This document shows, in pieces, positions 9,901 through 17,369 of a DNA stretch of 28,306 nucleotides. The position numbers and the translations under genes are program-made. The DNA comes from a virus. The stretch's first letter is position 1. Each line of letters starts with the position of its first letter. The stretch spans positions 1 through 28,306 of IMG/VR virus record IMGVR_UViG_3300007509_000045; one strand, written 5' to 3'. Under the pieces are notes generated by a model. That model was given only the letters and a program-made list of their open reading frames with translations. It was not told the DNA's origin and ran no database searches.

Positions 9901-11499
9901 TATTGTGCCACCAATACCATCAGGAATTGTTGCTACATCTGGAGCAGATATTTGAACAGTAGGAGCAGTTTGGTAACCAGAACCGATATCATCAATACTT
10001 ATAGATGTTATGTTGCCAGAGAAATTAATTGATGCAGTAGCACCAGCACCGCCTCCACCCACAATATAAACTGTAGGAATTTCAATATATCCAGAACCAC
10101 CACTTGTTAGTGATATATCAGAAACAACACCGCCAGTGACTTGAACACTCGCAGACGCATTAGCAGTATCTGAACCAGTGCCGCCTTGAAAAACTACATC
10201 AACAGGAACACCAGCATCAGGATTCGTTTCAACTTCACCAGACTGGAAGGAAACAATATTACCAATTGATAAATCGTGATATAGAGACTCAACTACATTT
10301 TGGTCGCCCGCACCACCAAGTGAAGTACAAGATTGTGGTAATGCTAAGTTAATAGCATAAGAATTTGATAATGATGGTAATGCAACATTCGCACCATAAT
10401 TAATAGGAATCTTAACTGTATCGCCCGGATTCAAACCGTGGTCGATAGCATAAACGTATCTATGATTAGTTGTGGAAGTTAAACGACCTTCTTCAAGTGG
10501 GTGGAATGTACAGTGGAAATACAAGTCGTGATAACCGTCAACTACCCAAGACCAAGATTCTCCTGGATTTAAGTCTGGTGAAATGAATGCAATATTATCA
10601 TCAGATACAGCATTGTGAACCAGAATAGATGTAGATGGATTAGTGAAAATGATTGTGTCGCCTTCCCGAGCATTAATATGATAAGGAATCAGTATGTGAT
10701 TTTGTGCTTGTGGATCATTAATAGCGCCTTCATCCCAAACGCCGCCGCCAGATTGACAATCAATAGCCATTTGTTCAATAGAAGTATTCCACTCGATGGC
10801 AACGCCATCACAAGTAGGACGAACCAAAGATGCATCTTCAATTACAGAACAAATGAATGTTTGTGGATCAGGGCCGCCGCCAGTCTCCGAGAATACTGCT
10901 TTATCAGAAGATGGTATATCAACCATATTGAAGCCACCACTCAGTAAATCCCAATTAACTGGATTTACAGTCAAGTCATAAGAAAACTTGTACTGTGTAT
11001 TGGGTTTTAATTCAGTCTCGAACCAAGTAAGAGCAGTCTGTTGTCCATCAGTGAATGCTTGAACAATTTGAGTGCCTTCTGTAAATAATGTATCAAACTT
11101 ATATGCAATACCATTCGCCCAAGGACGTGCAAGGTCAACAGGAACATCAAAACCAGAGTTTTTAATTATTTCAAGTTCAAAAGCATCAGCAGAAAAAGAC
11201 GAATTGGTGACAAGGTTTGTTGTGTTATATGTTACATCAAAACCACCATTAGGAATCATTTCTGTTGGATTAACAAATGTTGCAGAACGATTAGCAACAT
11301 TAATCAGAAAGTCTTTATACTCTGGTAAATGCTCAAGATTCTCCATTACTTCCAGAGACTTCAACATCAGAGATAGATCCTTAACTAACAGATCAGGAGC
11401 AGATAATTTAATATTCAGAGAGTTGAGAAAATCACTCTTCTGTTGTTCTATTGTATTTAATTCAGTTAAAGTGAATTTGTGACCTGTATAGTGTGCCAT
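3964..11499 (-). CDS. 2511-residue mosaic tail/adhesin-like protein with copper-type cupredoxins, HxH modules, CBM-like domains and Cys repeats
   Basis: This giant structural protein is probably a baseplate-attached adhesin. Order of parts: a helical N-terminus (residues 1-80); a Cys loop at ~215-255; a cupredoxin (~265-340); GxGY beta repeats (~445-605); an HxH block (~635-795, six motifs); a first RGGTY segment (~1070) and a full RGGTY cupredoxin (~1282-1392); tandem jelly-roll, carbohydrate-binding-like units recognised by the repeated DN[VI][ST][VIF] ending (~1500-2110), with one HxH module between them (~1800-1873); six or so Cys-loop repeats (~2204-2356); and an IPT/TIG-like C-terminus. 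The ATG at 11499 follows AGGAAG at normal spacing and lies 18 bases after the small gene at 11518-11709. The nearest promoter is inside the gene at 11714-11923. The N-terminus matches no T4 baseplate protein that I recognise, so the place in the virion is inferred from context only. Confidence 0.8.
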   Translation of the reverse strand: MAHYTGHKFTLTELNTIEQQKSDFLNSLNIKLSAPDLLVKDLSLMLKSLEVMENLEHLPEYKDFLINVANRSATFVNPTEMIPNGGFDVTYNTTNLVTNSSFSADAFELEIIKNSGFDVPVDLARPWANGIAYKFDTLFTEGTQIVQAFTDGQQTALTWFETELKPNTQYKFSYDLTVNPVNWDLLSGGFNMVDIPSSDKAVFSETGGGPDPQTFICSVIEDASLVRPTCDGVAIEWNTSIEQMAIDCQSGGGVWDEGAINDPQAQNHILIPYHINAREGDTIIFTNPSTSILVHNAVSDDNIAFISPDLNPGESWSWVVDGYHDLYFHCTFHPLEEGRLTSTTNHRYVYAIDHGLNPGDTVKIPINYGANVALPSLSNSYAINLALPQSCTSLGGAGDQNVVESLYHDLSIGNIVSFQSGEVETNPDAGVPVDVVFQGGTGSDTANASASVQVTGGVVSDISLTSGGSGYIEIPTVYIVGGGGAGATASINFSGNITSISIDDIGSGYQTAPTVQISAPDVATIPDGIGGTIPTTPATAIATINASGSIDSITITENGSGYHSPPTITLVGGTPTVAGSVSGEINGSVLGITLISGGSGYGSGDGSVGVGERKWEEYIITAVQKGDARVDIFFDDVNVIGHLHTAELTPAEYQQIKNGTPTVIMTSTDGEGSGENSPHSHSATFDWDPALNNGDGGMYLVGMTGSHTHGMQNYYDITGGTKVELTNFGHYHEILISLDDEATLKAAPLQNVTQDTDGTWSATSGNTLILTSDYGTSDPQHFHTLEMGCLDPDNDTYLIIAIDQHIHDFDRVWYPGSSQFTLGQYNFALGGDDTNPTSINLPFIDIIGYVKKDKGIECDAHGLKAGDKVHYQNVYNGIHHGNTNYFVDYVIDWDHFVLTESVIYPLENAPGTTPTQFDVVESYEVVADLASYRFEVERDLTNHVGSPYIEGVEIHWSRPRTVKSTNHGLSVGDVVQLPSGPQPYTPSELPGAMNDHTVVALGDGYGPTDNMEITVDTQTTLTFVDPDTTTVEGAQDSPWYWTWWDHSDPSYAPYQVDEAVAASFGGNEGTTGGFDLYRGGTYKFTNNAWNPSGHIVQPDPFTGLPTPMYMHAAGVKAILGAGWDNLVEAGMVQNDGKKCVSMRADHGLTIVAGDHNPFNNLEEEPGNWTSTETFPVCMGLNGWCEELDVDGWYYNGEDDKQTCLDLNPTSEVGLAQWRESQYIGNFSKEFTWKIPEDFGLTGSDGNSGLGPFVAPGEVNGYYAVEADGGLYKFDKEGMIEGTNRTVNLYRGGTYRFRVNAAGHPMYITTDDGSHFTPGAYFGEYLLGVNGSRAEEGAGDQTYADSSNFGLDGAGVPKYEILEFTVPSVAPDTLYYQCAWHASMMGQFNIIDLPVVNAGEDIVVYYHHGQDNMYTPLHIKDKIVVDNGTSTDYFQVQPEPVNSFPVKGTQADVLNEGNLLTATGEGAIPKIQAMNIELGTTSYIDPLVMIPGIGSEQFLVTNNESGLAKVYISVDIDKRSNISLDNVTFKEVVWTESGSWQIQGGTAFTNTTVAGYIEQIVTGSIVEGTTYEIQYDIVESFKDDFDAEVGTVQAVLIGDTIVEGTSNTTVGHYSETVIAPANTNILRLNNTGKGKIDNVSIRERVTGQNAWYMGEGWNSVGGKAYIDGTISSKTEVNQTVDIETGKLYEVKYNLADLDPNDNGMSGRLRVTLGTNPENLISNWNFDFTDPVLVNWTTSGPDVQIVNEKLIFNSSTNGTATYTLANALVKNEKYEATIDCDVFDENILNFQVGPGPAGTHAHTFQMTETQSNWLQENPSVNTLSFVQTDGYHAETYTHIFTIAWSQDIMSYVLVSQTIPEGHDELTLVSTTNNNPTIDVFVDGVAQHTISTTGIHHIDLVGEASSTFMLQMNGSGSINSVKLVEEEIPAIDYDSTGVVPNGEQSYYTRAGSHDSKIHFIADVDNNRPEENNPYYTNIGFEGSIDNISVREVEENWTFASQEGGNSYVDQTSQQIYTSGVGTGARGIAHISFEITNEMNYRVGFNIDRPTDSIVKIGPTPDSDTYGSFEITANDNDGDKDFIFTAPVTGVAYITLSTTGNGFTYWDNVSVKTIPNLSSDEYLLLARSLNVFGVPIGGEERWKSVHLDMENADYTGQPISGMRTLESFGESVIENYYDVNRRSNDILNPPVSLTGMNIEFGTRAVTAINPSCSNDLYNNQVDCETPNGTWFDTVVSFCSDSIYPDEVSCIEPNGTWTAGSCSNPIYGDVTSCEDAGTCSDTQFNNNESQCTTSGGVWTSDNNTWTFGVCTDISFTDQSSCESPRGVWTPENPAHCTDLSFNDQSSCESPRGVWDATVVEAMTGDTIEVTGDGIDPNYIITIGGVEQSSSPINLPTKVNFILNADTPLGIQEFKITNIDGDFAILDVPFTVLDHLRIITVTDNLDGTYGVTGASFESTTTVTLIDQATTTGYPQTVTFVDANNISFTDVVNPGTYDVRVDNSDGSTFTEIDAVVIA
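4430..4890 (-). repeat. Tandem Cys-loop protein repeats (C-x-D-x2-[FY]...C...G-x-W)
   Basis: About residues 2204-2356 of the 2511-residue protein contain six or seven units such as CTDISFTDQSSCESPRGVW and CSDSIYPDEVSCIEPNGTW. Each has two cysteines about 9-11 residues apart, then G-x-W. The spacing suggests one small disulfide or metal-binding loop per unit. The array separates the CBM-like region from the IPT/TIG-like C-terminus. Confidence 0.8.
4453..4588 (-). repeat. 58-bp direct DNA repeat within the Cys-repeat array
   Basis: Positions 4453-4510 and 4531-4588 are identical at 56 of 58 bases by eye, with a period of 78 bases (26 codons). They encode two nearly identical Cys units, both containing DQSSCESPRGVW. 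Such high DNA identity points to a recent duplication or gene conversion. Confidence 0.85.
7325..7660 (-). other. RGGTY-type cupredoxin domain with a complete type 1 copper ligand set
   Basis: Residues ~1282-1392 of the 2511-residue protein run from NLYRGGTYRFRVNAAGHPM to LYYQCAWHASMMGQFNIID. The ligands expected for a blue copper site are present: H1303, C1377, H1380 and M1383, with C-x2-H-x2-M spacing as in amicyanin-like cupredoxins. Similar YRGGTY...C-x2-H domains are, from memory, frequent in marine phage structural proteins. Copper binding is predicted from the ligands, not shown. Confidence 0.75.
9680..10170 (-). repeat. GxGY beta repeats in the 2511-residue protein
   Basis: Residues ~445-605 hold four units of the form S-D-I-x-L-x-x-G-G-S-G-Y-x-x-x-P-T-V-x-[IL], each followed by a Gly/Ala-rich turn, for example GGSGYIEIPTVYIVGGGGAG. 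The same unit recurs about nine times in the protein at 294-3884. The pattern suggests a repetitive beta structure acting as a spacer. Confidence 0.7.
10480..10700 (-). other. Cupredoxin domain with His-Cys-His ligands and Glu at the axial Met position
   Basis: Residues ~265-340 of the 2511-residue protein show the cupredoxin pattern IPYHINAREGDTIIFTNPS, H295 in SILVHN, then YHDLYFHCTFHPLEEG with C330 and H333. At the C+6 position where Met would be expected there is E336 (L335 before it). This resembles type 1 copper sites without a Met axial ligand. Metal occupancy is unproven. Confidence 0.65.
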
Positions 11500-11517
11500 T
11501 ATTATTCTTCCTAAATA

Positions 11518-11709
11518 TTAATCAGTTGTTTCACTTGCGTAATTTAACTGCATTGAAGTAGTAACATATGGATCACTTACTCCCAGCATCTCAAATTCCT
11601 GCATTCTAACGAAATTATTTTGTTGCTGAATCATTTGATTTGTACGTTCACGCCAAGTTTTGAAAGTTTCGTCCTTTCTTACGTATGGTATTTCAGTAGT
11701 TCCAATCAT
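11518..11709 (-). CDS. Small 63-residue protein with the W-x-x-R-T-N motif of fibre N-termini
   Basis: The protein begins MIGTTEIPYVRKDETF and continues KTWRERTNQMIQQQN, a motif I associate with the N-terminal attachment segments of marine T4-like fibre proteins; here it stands alone in a short gene. I chose the ATG at 11709 because it follows AAGGA (11717-11721) with 7-base spacing. A TTG seven codons upstream (11730) would give a 70-residue form overlapping the previous gene and lacks a clear binding site. It is placed 4 bases after the 69-residue gene and 18 bases before the 2511-residue gene. It may be a small connector or chaperone-like protein for the giant adhesin; its function is unknown. 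Confidence 0.7.
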   Translation of the reverse strand: MIGTTEIPYVRKDETFKTWRERTNQMIQQQNNFVRMQEFEMLGVSDPYVTTSMQLNYASETTD

Positions 11710-11713
11710 AGAA

Positions 11714-11923
11714 TTATCCTTGATTTTCAATCAAACCTTTTAGGAGTTGTTTCAGCCCATTAATTTCATTTCTAAGACTATTTATAACTTTTTTAGAATC
11801 TTTCTCTACAGCCTTAGTGATTTTCTGTTTCTCAATTACTTTTTTTCTTTGAGCATAAGCATCCACATCATTGAAGATAACAGCACCTGTTTTTCTATCT
11901 TTGGTGTAATTTAGTTCTTTCAC
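11714..11923 (-). CDS. Small 69-residue coiled-coil protein, translationally coupled
   Basis: The protein starts with GTG at 11923. It begins MKELNYTKDRKTGAVIFND, a D-x-[KR]-T-G-A-[VL]-[IL]-[FN]-x-D opening that I recall from short proteins of marine T4-like phages, followed by a Lys-rich region and a C-terminal heptad-like helix (INSLRNEINGLKQLLKGLI). The AGGAG at 11930-11934 overlaps the TAG stop of the 1802-residue gene, so reinitiation is likely. The AAGGA that serves the next gene lies in its own last codons. It carries an internal late promoter box at 11779-11786. The function is unknown; an assembly or trimerisation role is a guess. Confidence 0.75.
   Translation of the reverse strand: MKELNYTKDRKTGAVIFNDVDAYAQRKKVIEKQKITKAVEKDSKKVINSLRNEINGLKQLLKGLIENQG
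11779..11786 (-). promoter_or_regulatory. T4-type late promoter box inside a coding region
   Basis: The minus strand reads TATAAATAG within the 69-residue gene, 70 bases upstream of the ATG at 11709. If used, it would drive the 63-residue gene and the 2511-residue gene, which otherwise have no promoter in the 4-base and 18-base gaps before them. Confidence 0.5.
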
Positions 11924-11929
11924 TTTATT

Positions 11930-11934
11930 CTCCT
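11930..11934 (-). promoter_or_regulatory. Ribosome binding site AGGAG overlapping a stop codon
   Basis: On the minus strand, ACATAGGAGAATAAAGTG places AGGAG six bases before the GTG at 11923 and inside the TAG stop (11933-11935) of the upstream gene. This supports the GTG start and suggests coupled translation. Confidence 0.8.
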
Positions 11935-14900
11935 ATGTTACTGCCATTACACGTAATTCACGTACAGCAGGAAGATAAACTGGATTAGTTGTGTGAAGTT
12001 CAATCTTAACTCTAAAGTGATCAAACTCATCAACAATTTTCTTCAATGGAGAGAAAGTATGTTCAACAAACTCCATATCAGTAACAATAGAAGAGTTTGT
12101 AATACCTGTACCTGAGTCTTTCATTTCTCTCCAAGTGACTGCATCTTCTTCAATAACAGCAAGATTAATACCAAAATCAGGATGCTCTTCTGGAACCTCA
12201 GAATCAATTTCAAGAACAGGAACTTCTTCCTTACTCATAGAACCATCCGCCATCAGAATTTTACGATAGAACTTTCTATCCAAGTCATTATCCCAAATAC
12301 CGAACCAAATATCTCCAACTTCATAATTAGAGATATCAGTACCAATACCAGCACTTGTAACATCAGCAGTTACAGTATCAAGGTCATATCTTGAAATGAA
12401 ACAAGACTTAACAATACTCTTCATATTAGATATATCAGCAATATGCATCATAGTTGTATTATCTGGATTATCATCACCATCAACATATGCTGTTGAAACG
12501 TGAGTAGAAGCAGGTGTGGATCCAATCACACCAGTCCAAGACGCAATACCTTGGCCATTATTAGTGATTGTATTCTCAGGACTATTAGTTCCAGCAGGAT
12601 ATACATAAGCATATTCTTCCTCAAAATCATTCACATTATAATCACCGTGTGTAATCGTGTTTGTATAGGATTTAGTAGTAATATAACGCGGAATCACTTT
12701 ACCTGTGTCATAGAACACTTTAATATATGTATTAGGAACTGCTTGAATAGACAGCCACATAACTAAATCCATTGCTGGATTTGAGAGTTTAATATCTTTA
12801 GAAAGATAAACACCTTTCTGATTCTTTTCCTCAGTTGCATTATCAAAAACAACATTGTTTTGAATAATAGTGCCCATTCTCTCTGTGTTAATAACGGGAG
12901 ATATATTTGAGTTTTCAGAAGAAACAGTTGCTATATAAGAAATTGGGGTATATTGATAACCACCTTCAATTGTATGAGATCCATCAATAGTTTCTTGTTG
13001 TTCAAGGAACTCGTTCTCGTTATCAAGAATACCGGTAATAGTATTATTCGTATTACCGTTAATAATTCCTTCAAGAGTGAAATCAGTTCCAGTTAGAACC
13101 ATAGGCTGGAAGTTTGGCGTAAAACTGGTAATCTTTTTAGTTCCATCAAATCCCTTCATATTCAATTGAATGGTTCCTTCGGAACCAGTATCAAAATCAC
13201 ACCTGTTAATCCGGAACTTAACATCTTTATTTTGTTCGGCAGTCCAAGTTGTGTTATTCTGTGAAGTGAACATTGAACCAAGATAAGGTTGTGAAGATAT
13301 ATACTCTCCTGTCGCTAAATCTGTTTCTCCTAATTCTGAAATAAACAAATTGTATTTAAGTGAATCGGAAATAACAACGAAACAATATTCTGTGCCGTTC
13401 ATTAGATAAATTGGATCAGCAAAGGTGAAACGAGTATTAGCAGTACCATTTGAAGCTGTTACAACATCTTCAGGATATAGCATAGAAGAAGCCAATGGGA
13501 TTTCAGAAGCCGTAGGATATCCATTCTCCATTGTACGAAGTTCAACACGAACTGGAGTTGATTCGTCATCTTTTGACCAGAAGTAAAGATCAATTGAATC
13601 AATAAATACCCCGCCCTCCATATCATTAACAAGGAATGATTCTGCTACTGGATCATACCACAACGAAACATTCATCCTTGATGTAGAGGAATTAGTTACT
13701 CTACTTCTCGAAACAGTTCTGCGTGGTCCAAGGATTGATCTATCATCTCTAATAGATTCTGTGACTGTATATGATTCGAGAGTCGAAAGAATATCTTTTT
13801 GTCTGGTGTGAAGTGTTCCAGCAGAGGTGAATGGTGCAATTGCTTGAGTCGTCATATCAGACTCATATGAATCTTTCATATCAAGTATTTTTGTGCCAGT
13901 TCTAAATCTAACGCCATCGGAACCTTCGGAAGGAACAGTGAATATAGTATTTCTTAATCGTCCCATAGAATCCGTAGAAACAGCATCACCCATTGAACCG
14001 CCTTCAGGAGTCATATAAGCATCAACATCGACACCGTCAAATTTAAAATGTATTACAGTATTAGGTCGTAATTTATCTGCTTCCACTGTGATAGGTATTG
14101 ATCTCATCCAAGGAATAGCAGAAGTATCAACTAAACGGTCACCAACTTCTGTTCTGATATCATTGGTTTCCATCCAACTTCTTTCACCTGTACGAACTTG
14201 AGAACTTTGCTGTTGCTGAGCCTGTTGCCATCTTTCTCTATTAACAATAGTTCTCCAAACACTAACCTGTCTTGAGATACCGCCTGATTGACGACCAAGT
14301 CTTCCTTGGGTTCCATTGAAAACTCTTCTTGCTGTACCAGCACCACCCCAACCGCCGAATGTTTGTTCTGCACCACTGGTTACTCCAAATCTTCCGCCAG
14401 TATCTCTCCAACCAGACCAAGTTGTCTGCCAATTACCCCAGCGAGTTTGAGTGCCATAAGTCTCTACTTGTTGTAGAACTGCATTATTATTTTCATTTTG
14501 AATAATAACATCAGGCATATATTCTTCTTCAAACCAAGTATCAGTTGAAGGAGTAAGTGTTACGAATCCAACCCAAGATTTTCTTGCGTAAGGATTTAGA
14601 TTGATAACTTGTGAACCATATGGTTGAGAAATCCAACTCTCGATAATATCAAAATCAAGTGTATATGTAATGTTATTCTTTCTCATTCCAGAGACAACAC
14701 CACCCTCAAAATCAAGACCACTCATTTCAAATGGAGTTGTGCAAATACCTGCTTCTGGATAAATCGAAACATAGTATTCTTCATCATTGATATCACCAAT
14801 GCCGTGGTCTACGAATGGATCCACTAGCATACCATTCTTATAACGCATTAAACCAGTCTCATCAATAACCTGCATCGCCGCAGTTTCTTGTTCTAGTAGA

Positions 14901-17341
14901 TTTAGTGCGGTGTAATATTCTAATTTATCAAGTCTATTCTCAATGCCTCGAATATCCTGCATTGTGTATCGTTTGTTTTTAACGTGAGTGACATTAACAT
15001 TTTTATGTTCAAATGTATAAGCAGGAACAAACATTGTATATAGTGTCATTTCATTTGGTTCTTCTGTAGGAAGAATCGGATCATCAGAAGGGAATCCCTC
15101 TTTGATTGAAATAATACCATCATCATCAATTACAAGTCTATCCTTTCTAGGAAGATAGTAGTCATATGAAACAGAAATATTAGATGAAGGAAGTGGTAAA
15201 TATGTACCCACAGCATAATCATCCTCCGATGTTCTGAAATCAAGTGTATCTGCTAGTGAAAAAATTTCCTGATTAACATTTCCTCTATATGCAGGAATAA
15301 TCTCATATGATAAACCAGCATCAGTATATGAGTTTACAGCGAAATAGTTTGCTGTTGTGATGTTGCCGAAGTTATATACTTCATATGTAACTGTATATGT
15401 GCCCGGTTGAGAGGCGTTTACTGTATCTGTCCAAGTGAGTGTGGCATTGCCATATGTGGTGTCAGTCTCACCATAAAGGAAAGTGAAAGAGTTAGTAACA
15501 TTTGTTGTATCAGGAGCAATTACAGAAACAATTTTAGTTACACCGTGTGGAAGAGTCAACACTTCATCGGAAAGAATGAAGTCACCAGATGCGGCAGCAT
15601 CTTGACCAATTGACCTCCACTGGGCATTACTCATATACATATCAGCCATAATGCTAATATGGTGTCCACTTAAATTAGTGCTAACATTACCATCCTGGTC
15701 AACTATATTAATAATAGCGTTTGTGTTTCCTGATAAGTCAGCAGTCCACATATCACCAGAAGCGACCGTGCCAGATTTAGGAATAATACTTCCTGTAGTA
15801 TCATCGAAAATGTATAAAACACGTTCCCAATGCATATCATTAAATACAGCAGGAACAGAAGCAGTATCAGAGGTTAATGTTGCACTGAAATTCTTTTGTG
15901 TTGAGAATGTTACCTGTCCAAGAGTAACAGACGAAACAATATCCGTCATTTTATATATCCAAGGATAATTAACCCCATTGCGGGTTGCTACTCCCGTTGG
16001 ACGATATAGTTTAGCATATACATCAGGATCACTTTCTGAAACAATATAACGTGCTGGTGAAATAGCATCTAAACCATCATCATTTTCAACATAGATTCTA
16101 AAAGAGGTATCCTCTTTAGTAACGTGGGTAATTCTTTGTTTCTGACCTACAGTTGTTGGATTCGCAATAGCAGAAGTATAATTTTCATCAGTTACAAAAT
16201 TAACATATTCCTTATTAACTACATTAAATACACCGTGTAAATCATTAACACTTTCAATCTCAAAATATGGACCAAATTCAGGAGTGATGTGGTCATTTGC
16301 CACGTGCCTTGATGTTCTTGCTCTATTAGATTCAAGTTCAGTAGGAACTAATAATTCGTGAGAATGGCCATTAATATATGCTTTTGATGGTTCTACTTTA
16401 ATTATAAATTTACTAGAATCAGCACTCTCTTTCATCTCTAATGGGAATGGATTTAGTGTATAGTTACCACTCTCATCATATGTACGCTGTGCCAATTCAT
16501 TTGCTAGAAGGGAATATGTAGTTGATTCAAATGTAGTTGTGATTTTACCTTCAGAAATGTCCATCAACCAAATCCATTTATTAGATTCAGCAGAATCCTC
16601 TTCTTTTACTAAGGTTAAAGCAATTTGATATCTGTCTGCACCAGGAGCATTCTGATTATAGAATCCTGAAGCAGGATCAAGAAGTCTCGGATCAGTTGTA
16701 GATTCAATGATATTCTCTCCAATATCAAAACCAACTTTTGTTGTTGGTGTTGGAGAGGTTGGAGAAAGAAAAATTGTTTGTTCTAATACTGGAGTGAAAA
16801 ATCCATCCAACCAGTATATTCCATTCCCAACTTTAGCTTCAAGACCTTGACCCTTTGCTGTAATAACACCCGCTTTGTATGCTTGAGTAGCATCATACCA
16901 AGAGTTGTCCGCGCAATTACCAGATTCATCGAAACCACCATCACAAACCGTATCATATGTATGTAGATTTTCAGTATCAGCAAAATTTCCTGAAAGAACT
17001 CTATAATAATAAATTGGCTGAGTTTCATCATCGTGTAGTTGCTCAATTATCGCAACCGCGTTTGATGTTTCTCCATAAACAACACGATTCAACCAGGTCG
17101 AATCAACATCAGCTAATTGTAACCATTCTCTTGTATTAATTGATACTTCACCACCAATTACTGGAGTACCGTTCTTCCAAATATGGTTGGCGCCTGACTG
17201 CAATTGATTCTGTAGAATGGATTGAATTTGCGTTAATTCTCTTGCCTGGACAGCACGACCTGGATTGAATAGAATCCTTAGAAATCTATCATCTGCATTA
17301 AAATCGTCATAGTATGGTGAAGTGTTAAAATTATACGCCAT
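11933..17341 (-). CDS. 1802-residue DUF4815-type phage structural protein
   Basis: The N-terminus (NTSPYYDDFNADDRF, then ILFNPGRAVQARELTQIQS) matches the DUF4815 family common in marine T4-like phages, where it is a virion protein encoded after gene 8. A mid-region with GDRLVDTSAIPWMRSIPITV followed by L-R-P-N-T-V-I-H-F-K-F-D-G is also typical of the family. Around residues 980-1080 there is a Gly-, Arg- and Gln-rich linker (QQAQQQQSSQ). A small Cys pair (VCDGGFDESGNCADNSW) lies near residue 135. By position it replaces T4 gp9/gp10, which attach fibres to the wedge; that equivalence is inferred, not visible as sequence identity. The ATG at 17341 follows AGGATAAGATA. The gene sits after a terminator-like hairpin whose loop holds a late-promoter variant, so it may begin a separate transcript. 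Confidence 0.8.
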   Translation of the reverse strand: MAYNFNTSPYYDDFNADDRFLRILFNPGRAVQARELTQIQSILQNQLQSGANHIWKNGTPVIGGEVSINTREWLQLADVDSTWLNRVVYGETSNAVAIIEQLHDDETQPIYYYRVLSGNFADTENLHTYDTVCDGGFDESGNCADNSWYDATQAYKAGVITAKGQGLEAKVGNGIYWLDGFFTPVLEQTIFLSPTSPTPTTKVGFDIGENIIESTTDPRLLDPASGFYNQNAPGADRYQIALTLVKEEDSAESNKWIWLMDISEGKITTTFESTTYSLLANELAQRTYDESGNYTLNPFPLEMKESADSSKFIIKVEPSKAYINGHSHELLVPTELESNRARTSRHVANDHITPEFGPYFEIESVNDLHGVFNVVNKEYVNFVTDENYTSAIANPTTVGQKQRITHVTKEDTSFRIYVENDDGLDAISPARYIVSESDPDVYAKLYRPTGVATRNGVNYPWIYKMTDIVSSVTLGQVTFSTQKNFSATLTSDTASVPAVFNDMHWERVLYIFDDTTGSIIPKSGTVASGDMWTADLSGNTNAIINIVDQDGNVSTNLSGHHISIMADMYMSNAQWRSIGQDAAASGDFILSDEVLTLPHGVTKIVSVIAPDTTNVTNSFTFLYGETDTTYGNATLTWTDTVNASQPGTYTVTYEVYNFGNITTANYFAVNSYTDAGLSYEIIPAYRGNVNQEIFSLADTLDFRTSEDDYAVGTYLPLPSSNISVSYDYYLPRKDRLVIDDDGIISIKEGFPSDDPILPTEEPNEMTLYTMFVPAYTFEHKNVNVTHVKNKRYTMQDIRGIENRLDKLEYYTALNLLEQETAAMQVIDETGLMRYKNGMLVDPFVDHGIGDINDEEYYVSIYPEAGICTTPFEMSGLDFEGGVVSGMRKNNITYTLDFDIIESWISQPYGSQVINLNPYARKSWVGFVTLTPSTDTWFEEEYMPDVIIQNENNNAVLQQVETYGTQTRWGNWQTTWSGWRDTGGRFGVTSGAEQTFGGWGGAGTARRVFNGTQGRLGRQSGGISRQVSVWRTIVNRERWQQAQQQQSSQVRTGERSWMETNDIRTEVGDRLVDTSAIPWMRSIPITVEADKLRPNTVIHFKFDGVDVDAYMTPEGGSMGDAVSTDSMGRLRNTIFTVPSEGSDGVRFRTGTKILDMKDSYESDMTTQAIAPFTSAGTLHTRQKDILSTLESYTVTESIRDDRSILGPRRTVSRSRVTNSSTSRMNVSLWYDPVAESFLVNDMEGGVFIDSIDLYFWSKDDESTPVRVELRTMENGYPTASEIPLASSMLYPEDVVTASNGTANTRFTFADPIYLMNGTEYCFVVISDSLKYNLFISELGETDLATGEYISSQPYLGSMFTSQNNTTWTAEQNKDVKFRINRCDFDTGSEGTIQLNMKGFDGTKKITSFTPNFQPMVLTGTDFTLEGIINGNTNNTITGILDNENEFLEQQETIDGSHTIEGGYQYTPISYIATVSSENSNISPVINTERMGTIIQNNVVFDNATEEKNQKGVYLSKDIKLSNPAMDLVMWLSIQAVPNTYIKVFYDTGKVIPRYITTKSYTNTITHGDYNVNDFEEEYAYVYPAGTNSPENTITNNGQGIASWTGVIGSTPASTHVSTAYVDGDDNPDNTTMMHIADISNMKSIVKSCFISRYDLDTVTADVTSAGIGTDISNYEVGDIWFGIWDNDLDRKFYRKILMADGSMSKEEVPVLEIDSEVPEEHPDFGINLAVIEEDAVTWREMKDSGTGITNSSIVTDMEFVEHTFSPLKKIVDEFDHFRVKIELHTTNPVYLPAVRELRVMAVT

Positions 17342-17369
17342 TATCTTATCCTACAGTTTGTTCTTATGA

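Noticed and set aside
11710-11730. TTG start extending the 63-residue gene to 70 residues
   Set aside because: The ATG at 11709 has AAGGA at proper spacing and avoids overlap; the TTG has no clear binding site.
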